DNA from: an uncultured Duncaniella sp. | GTDB taxonomy: Bacteria; Bacteroidota; Bacteroidia; Bacteroidales; Muribaculaceae | NCBI GenBank assembly: GCA_910576785.1 | Contig: CAJTJG010000019.1 | Location: 3,690 to 67,689 of the forward strand | Length of the DNA stretch: 64,000 nucleotides | Direction of reading: 5' to 3' | Part shown: piece by piece, positions 18,302 to 26,852 of the stretch | Layout of the letters: the number at the start of each line of letters is the position of its first letter | How positions within the stretch are numbered: position 1 is the first letter of the stretch | Notes under the pieces: model-generated | Told to the model about the DNA's origin: nothing | The model's input: the letters and a program-made list of their open reading frames with translations, nothing else | Databases searched by the model: none | Made by a program: the position numbers and the translations under genes

Positions 18302-19465
18302 TCAATGATTGTGTGAATGTCCCTCAGGTACCACTGTCGACTGCTCGGCAAGACGCACGAACGACACGCCTCCCGTCACCACCGAGTCTCCCTCGGCGAT
18401 ACCAGAGACCACCTCGACCCTCTTGCCGTCAGAACGGCCCAGACGCACTGGAAGTTTCTCATAGTCGTCGGCATTTCGCTTCACGAATATAAACTTCTCG
18501 CCCATTTGCTCAGCCACTGATGTCATGGGTACAGATATGACTTCATGGCGGAGACCTCCGGTCAGATACACCTCTGCCGCACTTCCCGACACCACCGGTG
18601 CCGCATTGCTGAAACTGAAATATACCGGTATGTAGCCGGGAGTCTCTGTCGACGAGGCCACCGATGTAGAGAGCAGACGGGCACCATATTGCGCGAGATC
18701 CACAGCAGCGCTTCCTTCACCATGAGGTGTTATGACAGCACCAGTGATACGGGGCAGAAACTCCGCCTCCGAAGCCGGAAGTAGGGCGCGCAATGTCAGC
18801 GAACCATTTCCTGAAATCAACGCTACCGGCGCTCCGGCATCCACATATGCACCCTCGGGGGCCACCACATCGGTGATAACTCCAGCACGTGGAGCTGTCA
18901 CAGCACCGTTCGCGGCGGCAGGGCTATAGGCTGCGGCTGCCGAATTGTAAGCTGCGAGAGCATCATTGTATTCCTTACGGGTGATCAGACCGTCGGCCAG
19001 CAGTGGTGTCAGACGGTCAAGCTCGCGCTTGGCATTCTCCACAGCCACACGCGCAGCAGTATTGCTATCCCCACCTGTCATACCCTTTGAGTTTATCCTT
19101 GCTATCTGCTGTCCGGCCTTCACAGTGGCGCCACGTGTCATGCCGGGAAGAAACGACACTATGCCTGAGGTACGGGCCGAGGCCGTAGCCACATCCGATG
19201 TGGAGGGCAGGATCTCTCCGGCCACTCTCACCGCTTCGTGGAATTCGCCGGCAGCGGCAACCTCGACAGCCACTCCATAACGGGCTGCATCGGCTGGCTC
19301 GAGATGTATGATACCGGGCTTGTCATGATGATGTTCCTCTCCGGCAGCATCAACATTCCCCTCAGCATCATGATCACCGTGGGTTTCATGATTATGGCAC
19401 CCACCGGCCATAAGGGCCGGAACTGTCATTGCTATGGCTATGAATCTGTGGAGTCTCTTATTCAT
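18302..19465 (-). CDS. Periplasmic adaptor (CzcB/CusB-like) of the metal efflux operon, His-rich lipoprotein
   Basis: A 387-residue membrane-fusion protein. From ATG 19465 (MNKRLHRFIAIAMT) it has a lipoprotein signal with lipobox ALMAGGC, so it is probably anchored to a membrane by a lipid. A histidine-rich segment follows (CHNHETHGDHD and EEHHHDK) and the C-terminus is GHSHNH; both ends look like metal-collecting tails. The core has the biotinyl/lipoyl halves (VKAGQQIARINSKG; TAPRAGVITDVVAPEGAYVD) and beta-barrel domains of HlyD-type adaptors. ATG codons further upstream (19477, 19552) are less likely because the promoter -7 element lies at 19490-19497. First gene of the efflux operon. Confidence 0.88.
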   Translation of the reverse strand: MNKRLHRFIAIAMTVPALMAGGCHNHETHGDHDAEGNVDAAGEEHHHDKPGIIHLEPADAARYGVAVEVAAAGEFHEAVRVAGEILPSTSDVATASARTSGIVSFLPGMTRGATVKAGQQIARINSKGMTGGDSNTAARVAVENAKRELDRLTPLLADGLITRKEYNDALAAYNSAAAAYSPAAANGAVTAPRAGVITDVVAPEGAYVDAGAPVALISGNGSLTLRALLPASEAEFLPRITGAVITPHGEGSAAVDLAQYGARLLSTSVASSTETPGYIPVYFSFSNAAPVVSGSAAEVYLTGGLRHEVISVPMTSVAEQMGEKFIFVKRNADDYEKLPVRLGRSDGKRVEVVSGIAEGDSVVTGGVSFVRLAEQSTVVPEGHSHNH

Positions 19466-19489
19466 TTCAAAACGCATTATTGGAAGTTG

Positions 19490-19520
19490 CAAAATTAACA
19501 AATAAATATCTGTCTGCAAA
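19490..19520 (-). promoter_or_regulatory. Promoter of the metal efflux operon
   Basis: On the minus strand the -7 element TAATTTTG (19490-19497) lies 19 bases after a -33 TTTG (19517-19520), which is canonical Bacteroidetes spacing. The predicted transcript begins about 18 bases before ATG 19465. A second TAATTTTG at 19517-19524 overlaps the -33 box. Confidence 0.7.
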
Positions 19521-19673
19521 ATTACGGATCGCATAGTGCAACCCGGTGTCATAATTTATTGTCGGAGGGTAGAATTTACAAAACATCATCCCGGCCATAC
19601 AAACCATGACACAATACAGGTCATGTTTCATTCATTTCCTTTGAATAAATTGGTATAAGAGTGAAAAAATCAC

Positions 19674-19681
19674 TACTTTTG
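19674..19681 (+). promoter_or_regulatory. Promoter -7 element for ileS
   Basis: TACTTTTG fits TAnnTTTG and lies about 60 bases before the chosen ileS start. The nearest upstream TTTG (19640-19643) is 30 bases away, longer than the usual spacing, so the -33 box is uncertain. Confidence 0.55.
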
Positions 19682-19743
19682 CAAAAATTTTCCGGATGGT
19701 GCCGACGGGCGCCGCTTACAATGATAAAAACAGACTGAAACCT

Positions 19744-22700
19744 ATGGCCAATAAGTTCAAAGAATACAACGGGCTCAATCTGCCCGGCATCAACCGCGAA
19801 GTGCTCGGGAAATGGAGCGCAGAGCAGGTGTTCGACCGTACTCTCACGGAGCGCGAGGGATGTCCCTCGTTTGTATTTTTCGAGGGGCCGCCCTCTGCCA
19901 ACGGCAAACCGGGCATACATCATGTGCTCGCACGCACCATCAAGGACATATTCTGCCGCTACAAGACCATGCGTGGCTTCCGCGTGAACCGAAAGGCCGG
20001 ATGGGACACCCACGGACTCCCCGTAGAGCTCGGCGTAGAGAAATCTCTCGGCATCACCAAGGAGGACATCGGCAAAAAAATCTCCGTGGATGAATACAAT
20101 GCCGCATGCCGTCGCGAGGTGATGAAATACACCAACGAATGGGAAGACCTCACTTCCAAGATGGGCTATTGGGTAGACATGCCGGGCGCATATATCACCT
20201 ACGACAACCGCTACATCGAGACCGTATGGTGGCTCCTGTCCCAGCTCTACAAGAAGGGTTATCTCTACAAGGGATACACCATACAGCCCTACTCCCCGGC
20301 TGCCGGTACTGGACTCAGCTCCCACGAGCTTAACCAGCCCGGTTGCTACCGTGATGTCAAGGACACCACATGTGTGGCCCAGTTCGAGGTCGTAGACGAC
20401 AATTCCCCCGCCCTCGCCCCCTACCGCGACATCCTATTCAAGTGGGGTACACCCTACTTCCTCGCATGGACTACTACTCCATGGACACTCCCATCCAACA
20501 CTGCTCTCGCCGTAGGCCCGGAGATCGTCTACAACATCGTCCGCACCTACAATCCTTATAGCGGCGCTCCTATCACCGTAGTAGCCGCCGACGCCCTCAT
20601 GAACTCACTCTTCAACCCCAAGGCACGCGAGCTGAAGATGGATGAGTACAAGAAAGGCGACAAACTCATCCCCTATGAGATAGCCGCACAGGTCAAAGGC
20701 ACTGACCTCGTGGGTATCAACTACCACCAGCTTCTGCCGTGGGTCAACCCCGGCGAGGGCGCTTTCCGTGTCATCCCCGGCGACTACGTGACCACCGACG
20801 ATGGTACAGGCATTGTACACATCGCCGGCACATTCGGTGCCGATGACCTCAGGGTATCGCGTCAGAGCGGTATTCCGCCCCTCCATCTCATAGACCGCGA
20901 TGGCAATATCCGTCCGATGGTCGACCTCACCGGTCGTTTCTACCGGCTCGAGGATCTCGATCCCGATTTCGTAGAAAAGATGGTGGATGTGGAGGCATAC
21001 CGCCCCTGGGCAGGCCTCTACGTCAAGAACGCTTACGACCCCGCCGCCACCGATGAGACTGAGACTCTTGATGTGAAGATATGCATGGAGCTCAAGGCCA
21101 ATGGAAAAGTGTTCAAGATAGAGAAACACACCCATAACTATCCTCACTGCTGGCGCACGGACAAACCCGTGCTCTACTACCCGCTCGACAGTTGGTTCAT
21201 CAAGACAACAGCAGTACGCGAACGCCTGATGGAGCTCAACGACACCATCAAATGGAAACCGGCATCCACCGGCTCCGGCCGTTTCGGCAAATGGCTCGAA
21301 AACCTTCAGGACTGGAACCTCTCCCGCAGCCGTTACTGGGGCACTCCCCTCCCCATCTGGCGCACCGAGGACGGGTCGGAGGAACTGTGCATATCATCCG
21401 TAGAAGAACTTTGCTCTCATATTGACCGCGCCGTTGAGGCCGGACTCATGAAAGAGAATCCCTATACAACAAAAGGCTTCAATCCCGGCGAATACACTAA
21501 GGCAAACTACGAGAAGATAGATCTTCACCGCCCGTATGTCGATGACATAGTACTCCTTTCGCCCAATGGCCAGCCCATGTACCGCGAGAAAGATCTCATA
21601 GATGTATGGTTTGACTCAGGTGCCATGCCCTATGCTCAGATACACTATCCGTTCGAGAACAAGGAGGCATTCGACAACCGACAGGTCTATCCCGCCGACT
21701 TCATCGCCGAGGGTGTCGACCAGACACGCGGTTGGTTCTTCACACTCCATGCCATCGCCGGCATGCTCTTCGACTCTGTAGCCTACAAGGCAGTGGTATC
21801 CAACGGCCTCGTGCTCGACAAGTTCGGCAACAAGATGTCAAAACGTCTCGGCAATGCCATAGACCCCTTCGGTCAGATCGACAAATACGGTGCCGACCCC
21901 GTACGCTGGTACATGATATCCAACTCATCTCCATGGGACAATCTGAAATACGATGAGGCAGGCGTTGCCGAGACCTCACGTAAACTCTTCTCCACATTAT
22001 ACAATACTTACGGATTCTTCTCCCTCTATGCCAACGTAGATGGTTTCGATCCCGAAGCTCCGCAGGTACCGGTGGAGAACCGTCCGGAGATAGACCGCTG
22101 GGTGCTCTCGCTGCTCAACACCCTCGTGGCCGATGTCACCGAAGCCCTCGACGACTACGAACCCACCCGTGCAGCACGTGCCATCGCAGAATTCGTAGGC
22201 GAGAACCTGTCCAACTGGTATGTCCGACTCAACCGCAAGCGTTTCTGGGGCGGCGGTATGACCGAGGACAAACTCTCGGCCTATCAGACACTCTACACAT
22301 GCCTTCGTACGGTGACACTCCTTATGGCTCCATTCGCACCGTTCTTTGCCGACGAACTTTACCGCGCACTCACCGGTAAGGAAGAATCCGTCCATCTGGC
22401 CAAATATCCCGAAGTGGATGCATCGCTGCTTTCCCCCGAACTCGAAAAGAGGCAGAAGATGGCCCAGGATATCACATCCATGGCACTTGCACTGCGCAGA
22501 AAGGTAAACCTCAAGGTGCGCCAGCCTCTCGGATCCGTGATGATACCTGTAAGCGATGACGAGATGCGCCTCAGCCTCGAGGCCATATCAGACCTTGTGA
22601 AAAGCGAGATCAACGTCAAAGAGATCAAACTGGCCGGAGCCGATGAAAATATCATTGTCAAGAGTGCCCGTCCCGACTTCAAGAAGCTCGGGCCCAAGCA

Positions 22701-23190
22701 TGGCAAAAACATGAAGGCCGTAGCCGAAGCCATCAAGAATCTCGACACCACTCAGGTATCCGAACTTGAACGTGCCGGCCACATCACACTCGACATTAAC
22801 GGAACTCCCGCCGTAATCGACCTCGTGGATGTCGACATCATATCGGAGGACATCCCCGGATGGCTTGTAGCCAACAACGGTCCTCTGACCATCGCCCTCG
22901 ATGTGACCGTCACACCCGAACTCCGCCGCGAGGGCATAGCCCGCGAGATTGTCAACCGCGTGCAGAACATCCGCAAGGCCCGCGGGTTTGAGATCACCGA
23001 CCGTATCTGCCTCACATTCGAGCCAAACGACGAGACCACCGATGCTATCCGCGAACACACCGACTACATAAGCCGTCAGGTACTCGCCACGAGCATCGAC
23101 ATAGCCCCGGTCGACGCCGCTGATCCTATGGTGGAGCTATTGCAGATGGATGATGTGAACCTTAATGTCAAAATCGCGTTAAACAAATAA
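19744..23190 (+). CDS. ileS: Isoleucyl-tRNA synthetase
   Basis: A 1,148-residue class I synthetase that charges tRNA-Ile. Signature parts are FFEGPPSANGKPGIHHVLAR (HIGH-box region, HH variant), the editing (CP1) domain with TTDDGTGIVHIAGTFGADD, DVWFDSGAMPYAQ, and KFGNKMSKRLGN (KMSKS box as KMSKR). The C-terminal anticodon-binding region follows. An upstream ATG at 19696 is in frame, but MANKFKEYNGLNLP at 19744 matches the usual start of Bacteroidetes IleS. The long form (about 1,150 residues) without a C-terminal zinc cluster is normal for this phylum. First gene of the string with the dksA-like gene, lspA, the DUF4296 gene, the small unknown gene and tilS. Confidence 0.97.
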   Translation: MANKFKEYNGLNLPGINREVLGKWSAEQVFDRTLTEREGCPSFVFFEGPPSANGKPGIHHVLARTIKDIFCRYKTMRGFRVNRKAGWDTHGLPVELGVEKSLGITKEDIGKKISVDEYNAACRREVMKYTNEWEDLTSKMGYWVDMPGAYITYDNRYIETVWWLLSQLYKKGYLYKGYTIQPYSPAAGTGLSSHELNQPGCYRDVKDTTCVAQFEVVDDNSPALAPYRDILFKWGTPYFLAWTTTPWTLPSNTALAVGPEIVYNIVRTYNPYSGAPITVVAADALMNSLFNPKARELKMDEYKKGDKLIPYEIAAQVKGTDLVGINYHQLLPWVNPGEGAFRVIPGDYVTTDDGTGIVHIAGTFGADDLRVSRQSGIPPLHLIDRDGNIRPMVDLTGRFYRLEDLDPDFVEKMVDVEAYRPWAGLYVKNAYDPAATDETETLDVKICMELKANGKVFKIEKHTHNYPHCWRTDKPVLYYPLDSWFIKTTAVRERLMELNDTIKWKPASTGSGRFGKWLENLQDWNLSRSRYWGTPLPIWRTEDGSEELCISSVEELCSHIDRAVEAGLMKENPYTTKGFNPGEYTKANYEKIDLHRPYVDDIVLLSPNGQPMYREKDLIDVWFDSGAMPYAQIHYPFENKEAFDNRQVYPADFIAEGVDQTRGWFFTLHAIAGMLFDSVAYKAVVSNGLVLDKFGNKMSKRLGNAIDPFGQIDKYGADPVRWYMISNSSPWDNLKYDEAGVAETSRKLFSTLYNTYGFFSLYANVDGFDPEAPQVPVENRPEIDRWVLSLLNTLVADVTEALDDYEPTRAARAIAEFVGENLSNWYVRLNRKRFWGGGMTEDKLSAYQTLYTCLRTVTLLMAPFAPFFADELYRALTGKEESVHLAKYPEVDASLLSPELEKRQKMAQDITSMALALRRKVNLKVRQPLGSVMIPVSDDEMRLSLEAISDLVKSEINVKEIKLAGADENIIVKSARPDFKKLGPKHGKNMKAVAEAIKNLDTTQVSELERAGHITLDINGTPAVIDLVDVDIISEDIPGWLVANNGPLTIALDVTVTPELRREGIAREIVNRVQNIRKARGFEITDRICLTFEPNDETTDAIREHTDYISRQVLATSIDIAPVDAADPMVELLQMDDVNLNVKIALNK

Positions 23191-23235
23191 GATAACGACT
23201 ATAGATTCTAACATTCATTCACACTTACCTCAGCC

Positions 23236-23619
23236 ATGAGCGACAAGAAACGTTACAGCGACGAGGAGCTTCAGGAATTCAAGGAACTCATTCTTGAGAA
23301 GCTCGCCAAGGCCCAGAAAGAGTATGACTCCCTGCGTGCCAACGTCACAAATACCGAGGGCAATGACATTGCCGACACATCCCCCACCTTCAAGGTGCTC
23401 GAGGAGGGCGCAAGCACGCTCTCAAAGGAAGAAGCCGGCCATCTGGCCCAGCGGCAGATGAAGTTCATACAGCATCTGCAGAACGCGCTCATCAGGATCG
23501 AGAACAAGACCTACGGCGTGTGCTGCGAGACAGGCGAACTCATCCCCAAGGAACGACTTCGTGCCGTACCTCACGCCACACGCAGCGTTGAGGCAAAGAC
23601 TAATCTCCGCAAGAAGTAA
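23236..23619 (+). CDS. DksA/TraR-family transcription factor with reduced zinc finger
   Basis: A 127-residue protein with the DksA layout: coiled-coil N-terminal half (YSDEELQEFKELILEKLAKA), then a C-terminal globular tip with RIENKTYGVCCETGELIPKE and RLRAVPHATRSVEAK. Classic DksA has four zinc-binding cysteines (CxxC...CxxC); here only the adjacent pair in GVCCETG remains and the second pair is replaced (PHATRSVEAK). It still probably binds in the RNA polymerase secondary channel and modulates transcription, possibly without zinc. It lies 45 bases behind ileS and 30 bases before lspA, a conserved arrangement in Bacteroidales. Confidence 0.88.
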   Translation: MSDKKRYSDEELQEFKELILEKLAKAQKEYDSLRANVTNTEGNDIADTSPTFKVLEEGASTLSKEEAGHLAQRQMKFIQHLQNALIRIENKTYGVCCETGELIPKERLRAVPHATRSVEAKTNLRKK

Positions 23620-23649
23620 CCCACCTAATCCCCACATATCACATCCGCA

Positions 23650-24282
23650 ATGCGTTCAAGAGGAACACTCGCAGCCGTAATAATAGTTCTGATTATCATT
23701 CTCGACCAGGCCCTGAAGATATGGGTCAAGACGAGTTTCTATCTCGGCGAAGATCTCGAGATACTGCCTTGGTTCCACCTGTTCTTTATCGAGAACAACG
23801 GTATGGCCTTCGGCATGACAATCGGAAGCAAACTGCTGCTCACCCTCTTCCGCATAGCGGCGGTGAGTTTCCTGATATGGTATATAGTCAGGATATACCG
23901 GTTGCGCACCATACCGGCCGGATATCTCGTATGCCTGGCACTAATCACAGCCGGTGCCGCAGGCAATATCTTCGACTGTGTACTCTACGGACAGATATTC
24001 AACAATCCCATGCCTCCGCAGACGGCTACATTGTTTCCCGTCGGCGGAGGATATGCTCCTTTGCTGATGGGCAAGGTTGTCGACATGCTCTACTTCCCGT
24101 TGTTCAGTTTCACATGGCCGGGATGGATGCCGTGGATAGGTGGAGACAGATTCCTGTTCTTCCATCCTGTGTTCAACCTTGCTGACGCTGCCATATCTGT
24201 AGGCATATTTCTGCTTGTGATCTTCTATCACCGCTACATCCTCTCGCCTAAAGCCCTGGAGGAACTACCCGTACGCCCATGA
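23650..24282 (+). CDS. lspA: Lipoprotein signal peptidase (signal peptidase II)
   Basis: A 210-residue inner-membrane aspartyl peptidase that cleaves signal peptides of diacylated prolipoproteins. Four membrane segments are visible. The catalytic aspartates are in GAAGNIFDCVLYG and VFNLADAAISVG; the conserved ENNGMAFGM segment is also present. It is longer than the 160-170 residues of proteobacterial LspA because of a loop between the two aspartate motifs (including PFPLFSFTWPGWMPWIGG-like residues), common in Bacteroidetes. It overlaps the following lipoprotein gene by 4 bases (ATGA). Confidence 0.96.
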   Translation: MRSRGTLAAVIIVLIIILDQALKIWVKTSFYLGEDLEILPWFHLFFIENNGMAFGMTIGSKLLLTLFRIAAVSFLIWYIVRIYRLRTIPAGYLVCLALITAGAAGNIFDCVLYGQIFNNPMPPQTATLFPVGGGYAPLLMGKVVDMLYFPLFSFTWPGWMPWIGGDRFLFFHPVFNLADAAISVGIFLLVIFYHRYILSPKALEELPVRP

Positions 24283-25070
24283 AACGCCTACCGTACATTT
24301 TGTTCGCATCTGCGGTCACGCTTCTTTCAGCATGCTCCAAGACTCCAGAAGGCATAATCCCTCCCGACAGGATGGCGGCACTCATGGCCGACATCAATGT
24401 CGGTAGCGCTGTGGTCGAAGCCGAATCCAAGTCCTATCCCACAGACTCCACCAGACTGCTGCTCAAACAGAGCATATATGCTCATCATGGTGTGACCACC
24501 GAGGAGATGGACACTTCCCTCGCATGGTACGGCCATCACATCGACATCTACATGGAGGTATGTGACAAGGCCGAGGAAATTCTGCAAAAACGGATAGCCG
24601 AAGCCGAACAGGCCGGTGGCAAATCCACTGCTCCAAAGAGACAGATGAGTCTCGATGGAGACTCTGTCAACCTTTGGACAAGCGTGAGCGTGAAACGCAA
24701 CACTCCTTCCGATGCCACTGAATTCCTCCCATTCACCATATTCACCGACCGCAACTGGGAGCGTGGCGACCGCTACGCCCTATCAGTGAAAGGTATCAAC
24801 ACCCGATCGCCCATCACTATGGTGATGGCCACCGATTATACCGACGGCACTACGGAATACACTTCCTCTTCAGGTTCAGGCGATGACATGCGCCGACTCA
24901 CACTTGTACTCGACTCCACCAAAGTGGCGACGCGCGTATACGGATCCATATATTATTCAGCCGCCAACGGCGAAGTGTCCTATCTTGACTCCATATCGCT
25001 CGTCCGCACACGCGGACGCAATGACAATGTGCGTGCACGCCATGGACAGCAGATCACCCGCAACAGATAA
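24279..25070 (+). CDS. DUF4296 lipoprotein
   Basis: A 263-residue protein with lipoprotein signal MKRLPYILFASAVTLLSAC (lipobox LLSAC). The N-terminal domain after it (PEGIIPPDRMAALMADINVG; YAHHGVTTEEMDTSLAWYGH) matches DUF4296, found in Bacteroidetes lipoproteins next to lspA. The C-terminal half is beta-rich and not recognised. Function unknown. Translation is coupled to lspA by a 4-base overlap, and its end overlaps the start of the next small gene. Confidence 0.85.
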   Translation: MKRLPYILFASAVTLLSACSKTPEGIIPPDRMAALMADINVGSAVVEAESKSYPTDSTRLLLKQSIYAHHGVTTEEMDTSLAWYGHHIDIYMEVCDKAEEILQKRIAEAEQAGGKSTAPKRQMSLDGDSVNLWTSVSVKRNTPSDATEFLPFTIFTDRNWERGDRYALSVKGINTRSPITMVMATDYTDGTTEYTSSSGSGDDMRRLTLVLDSTKVATRVYGSIYYSAANGEVSYLDSISLVRTRGRNDNVRARHGQQITRNR

Positions 25071-25392
25071 TAAAACGTCCGGACCGACAACACCGCCGGA
25101 GTCCATATTCTGCCACGGTGTGGTGATCAACGGTTCTCTCCACCGCGACACCGTGATCAGACACGACCCCGTATCAGGCCGCGTATCACTCACACCATTC
25201 TCCCGCGAGACTCACTCCACCACCATATATGATGGAGCGGCCATCATACTTCCGGTCGACAGACGCGACATCGCTCTTCCCTCTTCAATCCCGTCAGCCA
25301 CTTTCACCGACACACTATCCTCTCTGCTGCCATATATACCCCACTGCAGCGAAGATGAAAGATGCATCATCCGCCTAATCCCCCTGTCATGA
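25042..25392 (+). CDS. Small unrecognised protein between DUF4296 gene and tilS
   Basis: A 116-residue protein if read from ATG 25042; ATGs at 25021 and 25027 are alternatives and the frame is open to 24883 inside the preceding gene. It is supported as real because its TGA overlaps the tilS start codon (ATGA at 25389), giving a coupled string. The segment IFCHGVVINGSLHRDTVIRH then a Gly-turn and a beta-rich run vaguely resembles the N-terminal beta strands of amidohydrolases, which other Bacteroidales carry at this place, but no metal-binding motif is present, so it could be an eroded relic or an unrelated small protein. No signal peptide is visible. Confidence 0.55.
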   Translation: MDSRSPATDNKTSGPTTPPESIFCHGVVINGSLHRDTVIRHDPVSGRVSLTPFSRETHSTTIYDGAAIILPVDRRDIALPSSIPSATFTDTLSSLLPYIPHCSEDERCIIRLIPLS

Positions 25393-26693
25393 CACCTCAC
25401 CTGCGCCTCGACATTATCCCTGAAGGATCCCGGCTCATAGTAGGGCTGAGCGGTGGAGCCGACTCAGTAGCCCTTCTTGCCATGCTGCTGAACTCTGGAG
25501 TGACATGCCTGGCCACCCACTGCAACTTCGGGCTACGAGGCGATGAAAGCGATCGCGATGAAGCCCACTGCCGAGCCCTGTGCGACAGACTTGACGTGGA
25601 ACTGATCGTGAAACATTTTGATGTCAGCGCCCGACGCAAAGCTACCGGTGAATCCATCGAGATGGCCTGCCGCTCACTACGCTACAATTGGTGGAACTCA
25701 CTTATCGACAATGGCTTGGCCGACTATGTGGCTGTAGGACATCACATGGAGGACAATGTCGAGACATTCTTTCTCAATCTCCTGCGTGGCAGCGGACTGA
25801 AAGGGCTGAAAGGCATGGATCCGGTGTCCGGACGCATATTGCGCCCCATGCTCGACATAAAGAGATGCGAGATCGAACGTTATCTCGTAGACATGGGCCT
25901 CACCTACATCGTCGACAGTTCCAATCTCTCCGACGAATACAAACGCAACAAGCTGCGCCACAACATTCTCCCTGCCATTGAGAGGGAGTTTCCAGGAGCC
26001 ATGGACGCCATGTCAAGATCCATAGGACTGCTGGCTGGCAACAACGCGCTCTACCGCCATATGCTGAAGGACTTCATACATAAGCAAGACACTGATCCCA
26101 TAGATGTAAACCGTCTGTTGGAGATGGGCGAGGCAGCCGAAACAGCTCTGTATGAACTCACTTCAGGATGGGGCCTCGGAACGAGACAGATACCGGACAT
26201 AATACGTGCGGCCGCCGACTCAACACGCGGAGGCAAATGGTTTCCCACACCATCCGGATCCTGTCTGCTCGACCGTGGCAGACTATATCCACCGCGCTCC
26301 ATCCAACAATCGGATACGGATCGCGAGATCGCCATCGACTACAAGCCATTCTCTCTGGATATAATCGGAAAAGATGAGTTTGACCGTCTTCGCCGGGATG
26401 GGAAGCTGTCGTCACATTCATTATATCTTGATGCAACGATCCTTGACCAACCGCACAAATTCGTACTACGCTCATGGAGACAAGGCGACCGCATAGCACC
26501 GTTCGGAATGCGTGGCACACGACTTGTCAGCGACATCCTTTCCGATGCCAAAATCCCGGCCAATGAAAAGAAGCAAATACGAATACTCACGATCGACGGA
26601 ACAATCGCATGGGTGATCGGACTACGGACATCGCGTCACTACTCCGTCACGACTCTTACTGAGAATGTCGCTGTTGTGACCTACCGGCCTTGA
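25389..26693 (+). CDS. tilS: tRNA(Ile)-lysidine synthetase
   Basis: A 434-residue enzyme that converts cytidine-34 of the AUA-reading tRNA-Ile to lysidine. The N-type ATP pyrophosphatase PP-loop is LIVGLSGGADSVALLAML near the N-terminus; further family blocks are ATHCNFGLRGDESDRDEAHC, VGHHMEDNVETFFLNLLRGS and RNKLRHNILPAIEREFPG. The C-terminal TilS domain contains LRSWRQGDRIAPFGMRGTR. I chose ATG 25389 (MTPHLRLDIIP), which overlaps the preceding stop; the upstream in-frame ATG at 25362 adds nine unsupported residues. Its job complements ileS at the head of the string. Confidence 0.95.
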   Translation: MTPHLRLDIIPEGSRLIVGLSGGADSVALLAMLLNSGVTCLATHCNFGLRGDESDRDEAHCRALCDRLDVELIVKHFDVSARRKATGESIEMACRSLRYNWWNSLIDNGLADYVAVGHHMEDNVETFFLNLLRGSGLKGLKGMDPVSGRILRPMLDIKRCEIERYLVDMGLTYIVDSSNLSDEYKRNKLRHNILPAIEREFPGAMDAMSRSIGLLAGNNALYRHMLKDFIHKQDTDPIDVNRLLEMGEAAETALYELTSGWGLGTRQIPDIIRAAADSTRGGKWFPTPSGSCLLDRGRLYPPRSIQQSDTDREIAIDYKPFSLDIIGKDEFDRLRRDGKLSSHSLYLDATILDQPHKFVLRSWRQGDRIAPFGMRGTRLVSDILSDAKIPANEKKQIRILTIDGTIAWVIGLRTSRHYSVTTLTENVAVVTYRP

Positions 26694-26767
26694 ATGCCTT
26701 AGAGGGTATTTTGGCCTCGCAGTAGTTAAAACGTACACGTGATAACTACAATTTAAGATTTTTTTAG

Positions 26768-26775
26768 TAATTTTG
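26768..26775 (+). promoter_or_regulatory. Promoter -7 element for the SulP gene
   Basis: TAATTTTG followed by CACC, about 78 bases before the start codon, matches TAnnTTTG. No TTTG is found at the -33 position. Confidence 0.6.
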
Positions 26776-26852
26776 CACCCTCCAATCAATTCCGGTTGTC
26801 GCGAAGACTGTCCGGAAAAAAGAACCAACATCATCTCATAAGGTAAAAAGAA

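Noticed and set aside
15202..18351. Longer RND pump start at 18351
   Set aside because: Would overlap the adaptor gene by 50 bases, and the extra residues are unlike any CzcA N-terminus; MLNRIIKAS at 18288 is standard.
19621..20325. 234-codon minus-strand frame opposite the ileS start
   Set aside because: Antisense to ileS and its promoter, with no protein-like motif.
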